64,000 nt of DNA, taken from the NCBI GenBank assembly GCA_948567375.1, contig OX419756.1, forward strand, positions 35,504,552 through 35,568,551, written 5' to 3'. A program made the translations under genes and the position numbers. Each line of letters opens with the position of its first letter. Position 1 is the first letter of the stretch. The DNA is from Lunularia cruciata. Lineage: Eukaryota; Streptophyta; Marchantiopsida; Lunulariales; Lunulariaceae. This document shows positions 1 to 12,440 of this stretch, piece after piece. The notes under the pieces are model-generated. The model did not search any database, was not told the origin of the DNA, and worked only from the letters and a program-made list of their open reading frames with translations.

Positions 1-1048
1 TCATTTAGTGAGTTTTGGATGGCCATGTAAGGGATATACCCATGCTAGCTGAGGTCATTGTCTCTAAGGTGTATTTTATGAGATGTTACATATACTACAA
101 GATCTCCAGGTTCATTAGTCTGTTTCTCCAACCTACATATTGGAGAATGTCCTTTTTAGGGGTGATCCTTGTACACAAGTGGTGGTGAGTACACATCAAG
201 TCTATTTTTAGATGGGACTTATCATGTAATTGTATGCAACTAGAGTGGGATCACATGCTCATCATCTTTGTCTTTGGTGGATGAATCTCTTACATAGAGA
301 GGTTCTACAACATGCTTATAATGGGATTCAATGACTAGACCACCTTACTATTGATAATATTTTGGATGTTGGATGCTAATCTTAGAGAATAATAGTAGTT
401 GATAGGTCACCTATGGTAGTGGTGAACCTTTTTGGATAGCCTAGAGTTACTTTACCCACACCTATGAGTTTCCCAAGTGCCCATGCTTTTTGAGCGAGAG
501 GTCTTGGACTTGTTTGGGACTCACAATTATAGTACTTGGTGGAGCCCCATGCCAATGAGAGGGAGCACGTGCTAGGTTTTCATATCGGTATTATTGTTGT
601 TACAATAGTGTTAGAGGCATCTAAAGTGTTAAGTGTTAGGTCATGCTATGGACTTGAATTGTTGGACTTGGATTGTGAGCCTTGGCTTGGCAAAACAGCA
701 TAGGAAGCACTTGATAGACATCACCACTTTGACACTTGTGAGCTCTGTGCATATCAAAATGATTCAAGCACATGTTGGGTGTGATGAACAGAGTGGGTAA
801 GGTATTCTTGGGACACAACCAATGGCTACTAGTGAGAGTGGTCTATGTGGGGTCCATCCATGTGAGCATGGTCTACTTGGGTAAAACACTTGGTCTACTT
901 GGGATGCAACTAGAGGACATATGGAGCTTGTAGCTAGAGCAAAGAGTTTTTTCCAAACTAAGGTTAGGAACTCTAGTAGTTGGGGGCATGAAATTATTGC
1001 TCCCAAGGGTCCAGTGTAATAACTAATCAGTATGTCTTCCACTCATAC
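1..1048 (+). pseudogene. C-terminal half of retroelement DNA cytosine methyltransferase (B' copy)
   Basis: The fragment starts at motif IV: TTT GGA TGG CCA TGT at 14-28 reads FGWPC, and the catalytic Cys codon is 26-28. The expected Gln after it is Lys (AAG). Motif VI is visible as YILENV near 140-160, followed by an AHHLCLWWMN stretch matching motif VIII, and a region near 540-600 (ANEREHVLGF) matching motifs IX-X. Several stops and frame breaks make it non-functional. After about 960 it continues into the linker that precedes reverse transcriptase in element B. The family assignment rests on the better copy at 15130-16140. Confidence 0.75.
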
Positions 1049-4000
1049 AATGCACCTCTTTATATTTGCCTCTTCAAACCTCAAAATTGTTACTACTCCG
1101 ATCCAATGTCAACCTCAACTTTGGCTTCCAAACCCAATTCTACTTCACAAATTTCCCCTTCCTTGGATCTATCTAATACTAATACATCCTCTACTAATTA
1201 TATCACTTCTTCACTATAATCTGCAACTAAGATCATGGGTAATCTATCTACATCTTTATCCTTTGACCTTTCTCTTCTAATGTCTTAGGTAACTCACCCA
1301 ACAACACTTGCACCCCCATCTCTCTTACTTTGGATAAGATATTCCTCTTTGTCTTGCTCTAAATCTCATCTAACTCCTTCCTTGCTAAATCTAATCTGAG
1401 ACAAACATTCTCTCTTGCCTCTAACATCTTCCTATCTACTCTCTCTCTTAAACTAATCAATAACTTTAACTTCAAATTTACATCCTTCGCTTTCTTCTTC
1501 CTTGTCTCTTGCACTAGCAATTTCAATTTGTGTAATCTTACTTCATGGAATTGAACTTTAGATACCATATTGAGCATCACCTTCACTCTCATTACTACTT
1601 CATCAACTATCTATGGCCTAGGTATCTTCAATTTTTCTCTTTCCACATGCAACTCCTCCCTGTACATCTTCACCTTGTCTTCCAACTCGGCTTTCAATGC
1701 TTCCTTCTCCTTTGTATTCTCCTTTGCACTTCTAGTCCTCTGATTAACCCTTGCAATCTTTCCTCCTTATTGCACACAATCAATTCTCTTTGCCATGCTT
1801 GGTCTTTCTCTACCACACTCATTTTCAAGCTATCCAACTCTTGTCCCATCATTGTTGCCATAGCCTTCAAATGAATAACTTCTAGTTGAGTATCATGCAT
1901 TTCTGCCCTCAATTCCTTAGTCTTCTCCATCTGCTCCCTTCAATCTTTGTCTTGCTTTGCCATTGCCTTGCCTCTCTTTACAAAGTCTTTTGTTAGGCTC
2001 TTAATTTCCTTCCTCTTGAGTTCTACCGCAACCTAAAGCTCTTCTAATTCCCTTTGTCCTTGGATAAACTTCTTTCTCACCTCCAAACTTTCTTCACTCA
2101 TGTATTGTACTACTCTCAGTTCATCCTTCAACTCTGAATGACTTCATCTTAAATCTTCTCTCTTCTTCTTCAATTGCAACAACAATGGACAGACAATTTG
2201 ACAAGTATTCCACCCCATCAAAGTCTCATGCAGTTTCTTGATCTTTGGGCTCTGCACCTTTCACTTCTTCTACTTGAGCTTTACTTCGAAGTCTTGACCT
2301 TTTCACTCATAGAGCCATTTCAACCAAACTTTCTCCTTCTTCATCTACTGGCCTTGGTTTACTCGGTTCTGCAATTGTAGTATGCGCACTTCTCTTCAAT
2401 CTCATCACTTTTTGGAACCCCAACTTTGGCTCAACTTCTTGGGTTTCTTCAATCTCCATCCATGGCAATTCTAGACAAGGAATATCTCCTCCTCCTATGC
2501 TGTCAATTGTGGCATGGAACTCCCAATCTTCTTCCTCAATATCATTCTCTCCTCGTTGCTGAACTTCAGGTTCATCATCACTTCCATTGCTTGACCCTTC
2601 ACTTTGCAGCATGAGCTCTGGTTCTTCTTCTTCTTCTTCTCTCAAGTCTTTGGACTTATACTTGGATTCTCCCTCTAATTATTCTGCTCCCAATGACTCA
2701 TCAATCACCATAGTGTTGTGCTTTGGGTTCACCTTTCTTGTCTTTCTGGGTTGAACTGGTGACACCATCTCCTCAAGATGACTTCTCTTCTTTGTCTTTG
2801 GAATAGTTACCACTACTCTCATGCTTGCATAATGATCATATCATTCTTGCATAATGCTCATCACTACCTTGGATGTGCCGAATGTACTGCTACTCCTCAT
2901 CATCCATTTCTTTTTGCAAATTTAGATGAAAGTGAGAGACTATCTTCTACCGCTCTGCCTCCTTCATTAGATTCAACCCAAAGTAGAAATGCACTATAAA
3001 TGGCACCAAATAATGTGGAGCTGCTTGATCTCTCCAACTCCACACCATCTATTGTGTTTGTTGGTGAAAATACTTTGCTCAATTCACCAGTGCAAACATC
3101 TGGTGGAAGAATACTGCCTGGTGCTTCATCATGTACGTGGTTCAATCTGGCTTGAAGAGCATCATCATTGCCCCAAAAATACTTTGCCTTACTAGGTCTT
3201 GATAGGTGTTGACCTTATACCCATTCTTTGTATGTGGTGTAGTGAAGGAATTGTGGACTTTTGCAGTATTCTTTATAGACTCTCCCTTCCCAAGGAATGT
3301 AGCCTAGGTTTCCTCACTAGCCTCTCTCCCCAAAACCAATCACCAATTTGACTTTGTCCATCAAGAAAAATTGCCTCTCTTCCCTTCTTCCTTGAGCCTT
3401 CCTCACAATCACTTGCAATTGCTTCTACCATGAACCTTGGAAAACTCAAGTTCCAATTCCAAGCCAAAAATGTGATCCAAAATCTACTCAGAACTTCAAG
3501 ATAATATCTAACCTCCAAGTCATAGGATTTCTCCTTGTGAGTGAGGGACTCTTCTTCTCATCACTCATTGGAATTGTGTGATCTCTCACTCAAAGTAGTT
3601 AGAAGATAATTCTTCCATCTCTTGGACGTGAGATTCTAACTCCCTCAAGTTTGCTAAACATCAAACTCTCGGATGGCTTCACTACATGTACTCCTTTGGA
3701 TTGACTACAATGGCTTAGGATACTTATGTGACATTTCAAAATTCCCTTGATGAAGTCTTGACTTTATAGTTCTTCATTGCATGGTTGTTCTTCCATCACT
3801 CTTCATTGATAATCACACATTTTGCATGAGTTCCTCTTGGCACTATCAAGTTTAACCGCTTGCGCCTTATCTGTTTTCTTGCTTGTACTTTCTTGGTTCA
3901 TAAACCCAAAGGAAAGTTGTTATGCTGTCTTTGCATCGAGTTGATCACTCCAAGGTGAAGTTTCCTTACTTTGGGTATTGCTATGATAAGTCTGATCCGA

Positions 4001-4146
4001 GTTCTTCTTCCTTGACATAAAGTTAATTTACTTTGGGTTCAACCCGAAGACATGATTCTCCTTCTTTCATTGCCAGTTGGGTTCAATTTTTTGATTGTAC
4101 ACTTCTTCTTCAAAATATAACAAAACCAAAATATATGGATACCACA
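1049..4146 (-). mobile_element. Truncated antisense A-family LTR inserted in B'
   Basis: On the minus strand it begins TGTGGTATCC at 4146, the same start as the other A-type LTRs (TGTGGTACCC or TGTGATACCC). It runs colinear with 44576-47588 of the solo LTR, then stops at 1049, losing about 750 bases of LTR 3' end. The flanking B' sequence also lacks the equivalent of B 16470-16627, so one deletion probably removed the LTR end, the left target site and some B' sequence. It holds broken minus-strand pieces of the LTR-encoded protein, including an acidic Glu-rich stretch at 2307-2645 and coiled-coil pieces at 1359-1930. Confidence 0.8.
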
Positions 4147-5752
4147 TGAGCTTACTAGTGATATACTAGTTTTCTTACATCCTTATAGATATAGTGACAT
4201 GGAGAGAGTATTGATTCATAGCCAAAGTAGAGACCTTTGTGAGGCTAGTCTGGTAGAGATTTCACATAGAGAGTATGCTTTGGCTAAAATTATGCCAACC
4301 AAGAAGAATATGCATGGCAACTACATAACTAGACGGATGTGTGGAGATTATTATCCTATCAACCAATAGACTAGGGCTAATAGATATGCCATGCCTACAT
4401 TGGAGGAGAGCTTTGATGTAATTGGGCATGCAAAGGTCTTTAGTATTTTGGATCTTTCATGATATTGTCAGTTGTTGATCAAGGAGGAAGATAAGTCCAG
4501 GATAGCATTTTGGGGTATTGATCCTCATGGTAAGGATGTATTATATCAATGGAAGTTCTTACCATTTGGGTTAAATAATGCTCTTGTTGAGTTCCGAGGG
4601 GTCATGGATAGGATCCTAACAAGATTGGACTTTACCCGGTGCTATATTGATGACATTTTAGTCTATAGCATTATTGTAGAGGAGCATGAGAGAATTTGTT
4701 GGAGGTTTTTGAGAGATTGAGATCTCACAAACTCAAATTACATCTTGGAAAGTAGGTTCTTCTACAAGCAGGTTGAGTATTTGGGTCACACAATCTATCT
4801 TGGAGGACTTGGTATTCAACAAACCAAGGTAGAGGCTATTGCATGTATTCCTTGGTATATGGATGTGAGCAGAGTGCGGGCATTCCTTGGGTTGGTGAAA
4901 TTCTATCACCAATATATTAGAGGATTTGGTACCATTGCCAATGCCTTGACAAAGCTAACCAAGTTTACACAAGAGTGGTGTTGGGGAGATGAGCAAGAGA
5001 GAGCTTTTATAGAGCTCAAAAAGAGGTTGACATCTACCCCTATTCTATGGAGACCGATCATAGGATGACCATTCCAGGTTCATATAGATTGGAGTATGTT
5101 GAGGCTTGGAGAAGTGCTCACCCAACATAATGATGAGGGGAAGGAATTTGTAGTGGCATATGCTAGTTGCTCCAACAATTCAACGGAGGCAAAGTATAGT
5201 TCATATGAGGGAGAGTGCTTGGTAATAATGTGGGCAATAGCACATTTTTATGTCACCTATTTGGTAGCTCCTTCACTCTCATCACTAATCATCAACCACT
5301 AAAGTGGTGGTTGACGGAGTCTGGAAGCTTGCATGATGGGCTCTAATTTTATAAGAGTATGATTTCACAATTATTCATTGACCTGGATTGGTGAACCATG
5401 ATACAGATGGGTAGAGTAAAAACCCATGTCCCATGATCAAACTAGAACACATTGGCATGGTGAGATAGATGAGGAGATGGTGCCAAGTTGGCGTGCATCT
5501 ACCTTTCTATGTATATGATTTGAGACTTTGGTGGTATCTTTCTTAACGCATACAAGAGGAGTTATTGAGGTCACAAATCCAAAAGGTAGAGATATTGGTA
5601 TAGTTCAACAAGATATTCATGATGATGTCTTGGTGATAAATTATCTTTCATTGTTGTTGTGGGTGGTACAATTGGTGCCAAGGAGAAGAACCATCTTCTT
5701 TAGTAAGCCAGGCGGTTTAGAATGGAAGGCATACACCTTCTTCATGTATGGG
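4147..5752 (+). pseudogene. Reverse transcriptase-RNase H and start of integrase (B' copy)
   Basis: This resumes B' pol after the antisense LTR. Reverse transcriptase motifs include DPHGKDVLYQWKFLPFG near 4520-4570 and the catalytic box RCYIDDILVYS at about 4636-4668. The sequence then follows the thumb and connection region (FLGLVKFYHQYIRGFG near 4885-4930) and RNase H (HIDWSMLRLG near 5080). The last part, 5528-5752, matches the B spacer just before the integrase zinc domain and ends exactly where element C is inserted. At least five in-frame stops or shifts break it, mostly TAG or TGA at Trp, Arg or Gln positions of the B copy. Retropositional pol function is lost. Confidence 0.8.
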
Positions 5753-6345
5753 TGTAATACCAATAGCTAGACATATTATCTAAAGGTGAAAATTGGCTTG
5801 TTAATATCTGGAAGGATGTTATATATGATTGACTAAATGGAGTAGATAGAGGTATCAAAAAAAGAGTACTTTTACTAATAGAGCAAAAGCCAAAAATAAC
5901 ATGAAAACTTCACAACCAATTTTGGAAGCCTAAATGGATGAATTAGGCCTCAAAAATGTGAAACTTTCTCTCTAGGGAAAAAAATCAATAGGCTTTCCTT
6001 CCCCTATTTGTCTCATCAAGAGCTTTCCAATGGTACCTCACTCATGTGATTCTAGGATTCTTACAAGAAGATTCTCTAAAGATCCCTCTAATCAAAACTT
6101 GTTTGACCAACCAAATAGGACCAAACCAACATGTCACCCATGCATGTAACTAATCTAAGGGTAGAGCTTGTTGACATGGCACCAATCCATGCATTTGATT
6201 CAAGGGTGGAGCTCCCTTTGAAGGAACCTTCTTTGCTATATAATAAAAACAAGGTGCTTCTTTGGAGCATTAGTTTGGAATGTGAACTTGTGTGTTTCTT
6301 TTTTGGGTTTTCTCTTAGGAGTTCTCCTATTCTCAAAATATTACA
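5753..6345 (+). repeat. 5' LTR of C (593 bp)
   Basis: It starts TGTAATACC and ends ATTACA, matching the split 3' LTR at 44442-44575 plus 48349-48828. A TATA-like TATATAATA lies at 6237-6245 and again in the 3' copy at 48720-48728. This places U3 at roughly the first 480 bases. The many C/T and G/A differences between the copies suggest an old insertion. Confidence 0.85.
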
Positions 6346-6346
6346 A

Positions 6347-6358
6347 TAATATTAGAGT
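6347..6358 (+). other. Degraded primer-binding site of C
   Basis: TAATATTAGAGT lies one base after the LTR. Against the initiator-Met complement TGGTATCAGAGC it matches 8 of 12, and every difference is G-to-A or C-to-T. Element D has the intact version at the same one-base spacing. Confidence 0.6.
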
Positions 6359-7287
6359 GTATATTCCAATCCAAGAGAGTGGATCAACTCTTGTGGAAGA
6401 ACATGGGCTATTGAGACTGAGTAATTTTGAAGAGAGAAACCATAGTGAAATCAATAGATTAAGATTGTCTTAGAGAGAGGATGGGATGGAGGCTCTTGGA
6501 AGATAATTCCTACACCCCACTTTCTGTTCTTGAATCTATTCTATATCAATATTATGAATATATAGCAAGAGCAAGTGAGAGTATATCTCATTTACCATTT
6601 CGGAGTAGAATTCATGGACATAGTGATGAATTCACCAAACTTGATGATTCTACATGTAGTGATCTATGACAGAGAGTGTGATTTGAAAATCTAAATTCTG
6701 TTGTGATGAATTTGAATATAAAAAATCCTCTCTCTTTCAACACTCAAGCAAAAATTTATTTTGTGGTTAGACCAAAAGTGATGTTTAGGGATTTTGTAGT
6801 CCGCAATTTTTGTGAGGAATATTACCAATGAGTGATAGTCTCTGAAGTCCCAACGGTAGTCCCAATAATCCATGCCTCCGCCCAAGTGATCAAGTTAACT
6901 CTTTATTGAAGTAGGAAGTAGCATTTGAGCATTACCGTGTATAAGAATCATGGAATTGCAATTACAAGGTTGATGCAAGGAATATAGGGAATTTTGAATA
7001 AATTTTAGTAGATCAAGATGACCATGGAGGCGTTACAAAGTCAAGTACATATGTTTAACAATGACAGGCAATGCAAGAAGGAGAACTATCTCAAAACTCA
7101 ATACCAATGGTTGAAGTACCTGGAGAGTCACTCATGCCAATGACACCAACCTTAATCAACAATGAAGCCAAATTGTTGCTACAAATGAAAAAGATATGCA
7201 ATATTGAGCCCTACAAGAAGTAAGATTCCATGGAGTAATAGAGAACTAGATTTCAAGAATGAATCAATACTTCCAATTATTCACAAT
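6359..7287 (+). pseudogene. C leader and N-terminal start of gag
   Basis: No long open frame is seen from 6359 to about 7017. A possible gag start is the ATG at 7018-7020 (reads MTMEALQSQVHMF). The frame is broken within about 100 codons, and the gene is then cut by A' at 7287/7288. It continues at 39915. The start assignment is tentative because no second copy exists in the window. Confidence 0.45.
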
Positions 7288-7422
7288 TGTGACAACCTAG
7301 TAAGTATCATTTTTGTGGTAATCGACAAGTAATCATTCATTCTGACCAATATCTCTATATTGGTCAAAAATGGTCAAATAAGAAGTAAATATTAACCTAA
7401 GTAGTTCTTCTTGGTTACATCT
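7288..7422 (-). repeat. Distal end of the A' 3' LTR, separated by element A
   Basis: On the plus strand it reads as the reverse complement of an LTR end (TGTGACAACCTAG). It matches 36089-36220, the same end of the A' 5' LTR. The rest of this LTR resumes at 27655 after element A. Confidence 0.85.
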
Positions 7423-9891
7423 TGTGGTACCCACATTTTTCTTTTTGAGTTGGTTTAAGGGGTTTTCCAAAGAAGAAGTGTATAGTTGAAGGGGAATTGA
7501 ATGCAAAGGATGGAAGAAAGACAATTCACATTTTTGTATCAACCCAAAGAAAGTCACCTCAGGTTAGTAATTGTCAATACTTGGATTGGATCTGTCAGAG
7601 TTCAACCCAAAGTAAGGATACTTTGCCTTGAGATGATCAACCCAATGCAAAGATAGTGTAACAGATTTCCTTTGGGGTTGGAAATTCAAGATTGTACCGC
7701 ACACAAAAATGGCTATGGCATGAGCAAGAGAAATTGACAGTGATAGGAGAAGTGCATGCAAAAGGTGTGATTTCTCAGTAGACAAGCATTCAAAGAATGA
7801 CTAAGAAATGCCAGACTATAAAGTTAGGCTTTGAATCAAGAAGGAGACAAATGATGATAAGTCTTTTGCCTTTGCAAAGTCGTCTTGAGTGAGATCAAGG
7901 AAAAGGAGTGGTAGTGAGTGAAGTTTTGGCAAATCTAGAGGGATTTAGAGTTGCACGCCCAAGGGAAGGGAGAATTGTCTTGCATAAGCATATCACAAAG
8001 GAGAGTAGAATGAAAGGAATCCAAAAGTGCACTACACTGGCAGTGAGGAACCCAGTGATTAGGCGGTTAGACATGATGGCTCGCATCAAAGTTCTCAATA
8101 AACTTTGTATTACTTTCCTTACTTTAGAGGAGAGGAAGAAAGAGAAATAATGCGAGTAGATGCAGCATTGCAAAAGAAGATAAATGAAAATCTACTATAG
8201 ATAAATGAGAAGTTTGAGAAGCAAGGGAGAGAGTTAGCAATAAAAGTGAAGAAAGTCACATAAGAGAGACTTTGGGAAGAAAAGTTACAAGCCAAAGTAA
8301 AGTTAAAGTAAGACAACAAAAGGGAGTTGGTTGAAGCTAAGGAAGAGGAGCTCAATGCATTTTGACAGATAGTAGACAAGAAGATAGCAGCCTAGCAATG
8401 GGAATTAACTAAGCGCCATCAAGAAGAAGGGGGGCAGAGAGATCTTATGAAGACATTGGAGGTGAAATTTGATCAGTATGTGAAGGAGTTGGAGGATTGC
8501 ACAAAGGAGTATGAAGAGTAATTGAAAATAAGTAGAGTTGTGATGGAGGAAGAGAGATAGAAGAAGCAGTCAATGCAATTGGTGGAAGAAGCAATTGTAG
8601 AGATGAAAGTTAGGTTAACCACTGAAGCCAAAGTAACAATGGAGGAATCAAGGTTACACAACTCCTCGTCTCCTACTTGCGCAGGAGACGAGGAGTAAGA
8701 ATACAAAGGACAAGGACTTGAGTGCCTTGTTAATCAGTCTTAGAACTTGGATAGATAGGAAGATGTTAGATGTAGAGAATAACATTTCTATCAGGTTGGG
8801 TTTGATTAAATTAGAATTAGATAATCTTTGGACCACTGTATATATCACACCCAAAGTAAGAGAGGTAGGAGTGTAGGTGTCTTTGGATTTGTCACTTGAG
8901 ACTTTAGAGAAGAGTGGGTTGCAAGATAAGGAGGTAGATAGTACCTATGAGTTTAATTGAAAATCAGATTGAAGACGTGTTAGAATTGGTAGAAGAGTTG
9001 GAAGTTGTAGAACCCAAAGTACATGAGGTGAAGGGACTTTCCTTAGGTTTGAATTCCAAAGTGGAAGTCGACATCAGATTGGCTTAGGACCAATTTTGAG
9101 ATAGGAGGAGGCAGATATGAAAAGGTGCATCGTCATTTTGGATTTGTAGGTTGGTAAAGTTGTTAGGAATTGGTTTAGGAAGTTGGATAATTGCTGAAGT
9201 GATCTACCTATTTAAAGAAGGTCTTCACAGTAAAATGTTGTTCAGTTTTCATAGTCTTGAGAATAGATAAAGCAAAGTGCTGAATTCAATGCTCGTTGCT
9301 TGAGCTTAATTTTGAGTATCAATTTTTTGAGTGTGTTTGTGAGTGTTGGGAGAAATTTGAAGTGCAATTTAGTGTGCATGTTGGATGTTGGATGTTGGAT
9401 TCCGTAGCCTTGATCTTCATTCTGTGTGTTTGATCTTGAGTGAAGTGCAATCAAAGCAATGCCTTGACAGATCTAAGAGGAATTGTAGTGTTGGTAGTAT
9501 TTTGCAGTTGTGAGTGCAGTGTAGGGTTGATGTGAAGCAATTTTGATCAAGGAAGTTGTGCCTTTAGTGGAAGGGTGGGACATAATTTTGAAGCAAAGGT
9601 GTTTTATGGTGAAGTAGTTGTTTTTGGGAGAGATTGGATCATCACAATCAAGTTTGTTTGGAAAGATTTGAAAGATTTGTGATTATGAGTGTAATTTTTG
9701 ACAAGAATTGTTGCTGAGCACTTGTTACTCTCTTTTGGATGTAATTTCTACGTAAGAGATTAAAGAAGAACTCAAGAAAAACTACATGATTACATTTTGC
9801 TTTGTATTTGACCAATTCTGAACTATATCCCTATGGGAATGAACTTTACTTATGTGATTACCACAAAAGTGATATTTGCGGGGTTGTCACA
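7423..9891 (+). repeat. 5' LTR of A (2469 bp, internally deleted)
   Basis: It is colinear with 23996-27649 except for a gap near 8128, where the sequence jumps from the equivalent of about 24520 to about 25885, between GAGGAGAAGAAG-like repeats. It keeps the N-terminal part of the LTR-encoded frame (7908-8150) and broken coiled-coil sequence. A TATA-like CTATTTAAAG lies near 9208-9217 and matches the conserved site in the other LTRs. Confidence 0.85.
8661..8696. repeat. Perfect 14-bp inverted repeat with 8-base loop in the A 5' LTR
   Basis: The arms ACTCCTCGTCTCCT (8661-8674) and AGGAGACGAGGAGT (8683-8696) are exact reverse complements. The right arm exists in the other LTR copies (near 26430 and 47135) but the left arm does not, so the left arm was made by copying the right one in inverted form. 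Confidence 0.85.
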
Positions 9892-9898
9892 TGATTTT

Positions 9899-9916
9899 TG
9901 GTGCCCTTGCCAGGGA
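9899..9916 (+). other. Primer-binding site of A (tRNA-Asp type)
   Basis: TGGTGCCCTTGCCAGGGA lies 7 bases after the LTR. It differs at 3 of 18 bases from the complement of plant tRNA-Asp(GUC) 3' end, TGGCGCCGTTGCCGGGGA. Athila-type elements commonly use tRNA-Asp. Confidence 0.75.
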
Positions 9917-9975
9917 TACACATCTCAAAAGTGGAAGAATACAAAGCCAAAATTTAAAGTGGGTTTTGAACCAAT

Positions 9976-10867
9976 ATGAATGTCTCCATTGAGAAAACAA
10001 CGAGAAGAGAGAGTTTGAAGACAAACTTTACACCATGAAGAAGAAGAACACCAAAAGATCCAATCCACTTTTGACAATATTGAATGGGAGGCATTGCATT
10101 TTCAACTTCTCCACAAAGTTCAAGAAGCCTTGTGAGAACTTGAGCAAAAAAAATGCAAAGTCGGGTGGAAATGATACTTCTCGTCTCTAGCTTCTAAGAA
10201 GAAGAAGAAAGACGCTAATGAGCAAACATACTTTTTACGACCCAATACACCAACTTCCCCTAAAGCTATAAAGGAGGTCAAATTTATAAAGAAATTTATT
10301 TATGAAAAGACAACACAAATCTTAATGGAAGAAGAGCGCCAACATCTCTTATGAACAATTCCTCGATTGGCTCGAGGGAATTTCCAAGAGCACTCTAAAA
10401 GTGTTGAACCTCTTACTCCATTTCTAGTACAAGTCAATAGTATCATAGAAGAAGAATATATCAACAAAGACTCCACTTTGAACTTGCCCAATTGGAACCC
10501 CTAGGCTGTCAATACGGCATCAATACCAGCCAGCTTCTTGAGTCCATCAAATTCAACCTTACCATAGCCAATTCCTCATAGCCAAAGAATGACTTTGTTA
10601 CCTGTCACAACACGCCTACCAAAAGTATAAGAGGATAGAACAAGATGAAGACCCTAATAAATTGTCAAAGAATTTGAAGTCATTTCCTTTGCCAACAAGG
10701 AACATGACTCTATGGATTGCTTGTGGATTTTCTTGAGTTTGCTCCAAAAGAAAGCTCGGAGTTGGTATACTCATGTAACCTAGAAGGGGTTCATACCAAC
10801 AGACTAGGTAGACTTGAGAAACAATTTCCTGGAAGGATTCTAGGAAGTTGATTATGTACAAGTGTCT
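9976..10867 (+). pseudogene. gag of A, N-terminal part
   Basis: The start ATG (9976-9978) reads MNVSIEKTTRRE and is shared with A' (MNVFIERT at 36004 on the minus strand), which supports the start. The frame then has stops. The later part reads like a gag capsid region (SWYTHVT and NNFLEGF, near 10750-10850, then EVDYV). It is cut by B after 10867 and the capsid frame continues at 20360 with a repeated EVDYV. Gag would form the particle; here it is inactive. Confidence 0.65.
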
Positions 10868-11310
10868 TGTCACGCCATTTGTAGTTCCACATCTAGATGC
10901 TTGGACACTGGAGTTCTAGTGATAGTAGTTAGAGGCATTTTGGCCATTACTCATAGACTACTTTCCGACGGTCAGATTTTAGGTTTAGTGTACTAAATTC
11001 ATGGTGGGGCCTATCGTCACTTGCACCATCCGCACCATTGGGTGTGCCATCAGCGGGACCATTGGGAGGAGACCTACGTCAAAATCAGGGGTATACCTTG
11101 GGAGTGTAGCTCTAGAGAGCTCACTTCTCTAATGTTGAGCCTTCGAGTTCCTAGCTAGAGTGGACAAAAAGCCGGCGAGCGTCACTTGGAGTCTCTATGC
11201 TAGAGTGGATGTGGCTTTACTGTAATCAGTGCCCTATTGTTGGCAAGTTGTTGAGGATCAGATCAAGTATTGATCTGAGTTTGATTGATTCGAGTGGTTT
11301 ACGATCTGAT
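10868..11310 (+). repeat. 5' LTR core of B
   Basis: It starts TGTCACGCC and matches the core of the 3' LTR (19816-20258). It lacks the 100-bp R1 repeat found on either side of that core in the 3' LTR. A weak initiator-Met-like primer site (TTATATTAGAGA, 8 of 12 against TGGTATCAGAGC) follows at 11310-11321, so R1 may have been lost by deletion into the primer site. Confidence 0.7.
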
Positions 11311-11321
11311 TATATTAGAGA

Positions 11322-12440
11322 AGTGAGTTAGTGGGAAATTAGGTGCAGAAATTGCAAGTGTTGGTGGTATCTCCAAGCTCGGTGGATCGTGGTGTCTCGA
11401 TCGAGTAGTTCAGATTTCCCTAAGAGAGTGTGTGTGTGTGGAAGCGTTGGCAAAATTTGGAGCCAAGGGAGAAGCAATTTTCAAGCGGTAACTATGATTT
11501 TGAACTTAGGACCAATTTGTTATGAGTTGAGCTCAAAAATTGAAATTGAAGGTGGAGTTGGGAGCAAATTCTCACAAATTGAAGATTGTATGAAACTAAT
11601 TTTTCCAAGTTGGCTCAAGTGAAGAGTTACCTGAGGATTTAGTGGTCAGCCATTTTTAGTGATTTATGTCAGATTTTACGTCAGATTTTGTGAAGGAGTT
11701 ACGTCAGATTTTGGCAAAAAGAACTTGAAACTGATCCTCGGTGATCCTTGTAGCTCAAGAAATAGATAGGTACTCCATTTATGTCAAATGCCAAGTGGTG
11801 GTAGAGTCGGTCCTATGTTGATTTATGAGATGGAGTGTTGTTGTTTAGCATTTGTGTGATTGGACCCCCTCCATTCTTTGTTTCCTATTTGTGCACCATG
11901 TTTGTGTGAGGTGCCTTGAATTTTGAGCGTTGGTGCTCTGGTGTGCTCTTGATAGTGAGGCTAGAGTGATGACCAGTCAGACTATCTTTGTTTCTCTCCG
12001 GTGAGGTAGGAAGTGATGACCTACAAACCATGAGAATGCGTGTTGTGATGGCAGGTTACATGTTGCCCTTGCCCCGAGTATAGTTGTCTTAGTTATAGTT
12101 ACATTAGTGGATAGTGTTCTACTAGTTTTGGCACTTGGTGGTGCTCGGTTGGTGTTGGCACTTGGTGGTGCTTGATTAGTGTTGGCACTTGGTGGTGTTG
12201 GCGCTTGGTGGGGTACTTGCGGTTGCAACTTGTGGTTGTAGTTGGTGGTTCTGGTTTGCTGTTGCGGTTGCGGTTACTTGGTCACGATAGAGTTCTTTGG
12301 GGATTCCAGAGGAGTTAGTCTTGCAATACGTAGTGAGTGGCACTCGGTATCAGCTTGTATCTTAGGTCCTAGTGAGGGAGGAGATTGACTCTGAGTTGGA
12401 GTTTGACACATGAGCTGATCTAGTTGAGAGTGCACTTGTT
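11322..12440 (+). other. B leader, no gene recognised
   Basis: There is no convincing open frame. A G/T-rich stretch with three 27-bp tandem units lies at 12128-12208. The rest is presumed untranslated leader between primer site and gag. Confidence 0.6.
12128..12208 (+). repeat. 27-bp tandem repeat in B leader (three units)
   Basis: Units beginning TTGGCACTTGGTGGTG start at 12128, 12155 and 12182, so the period is exactly 27 bases, a multiple of three. A shorter fourth unit follows. Confidence 0.8.
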
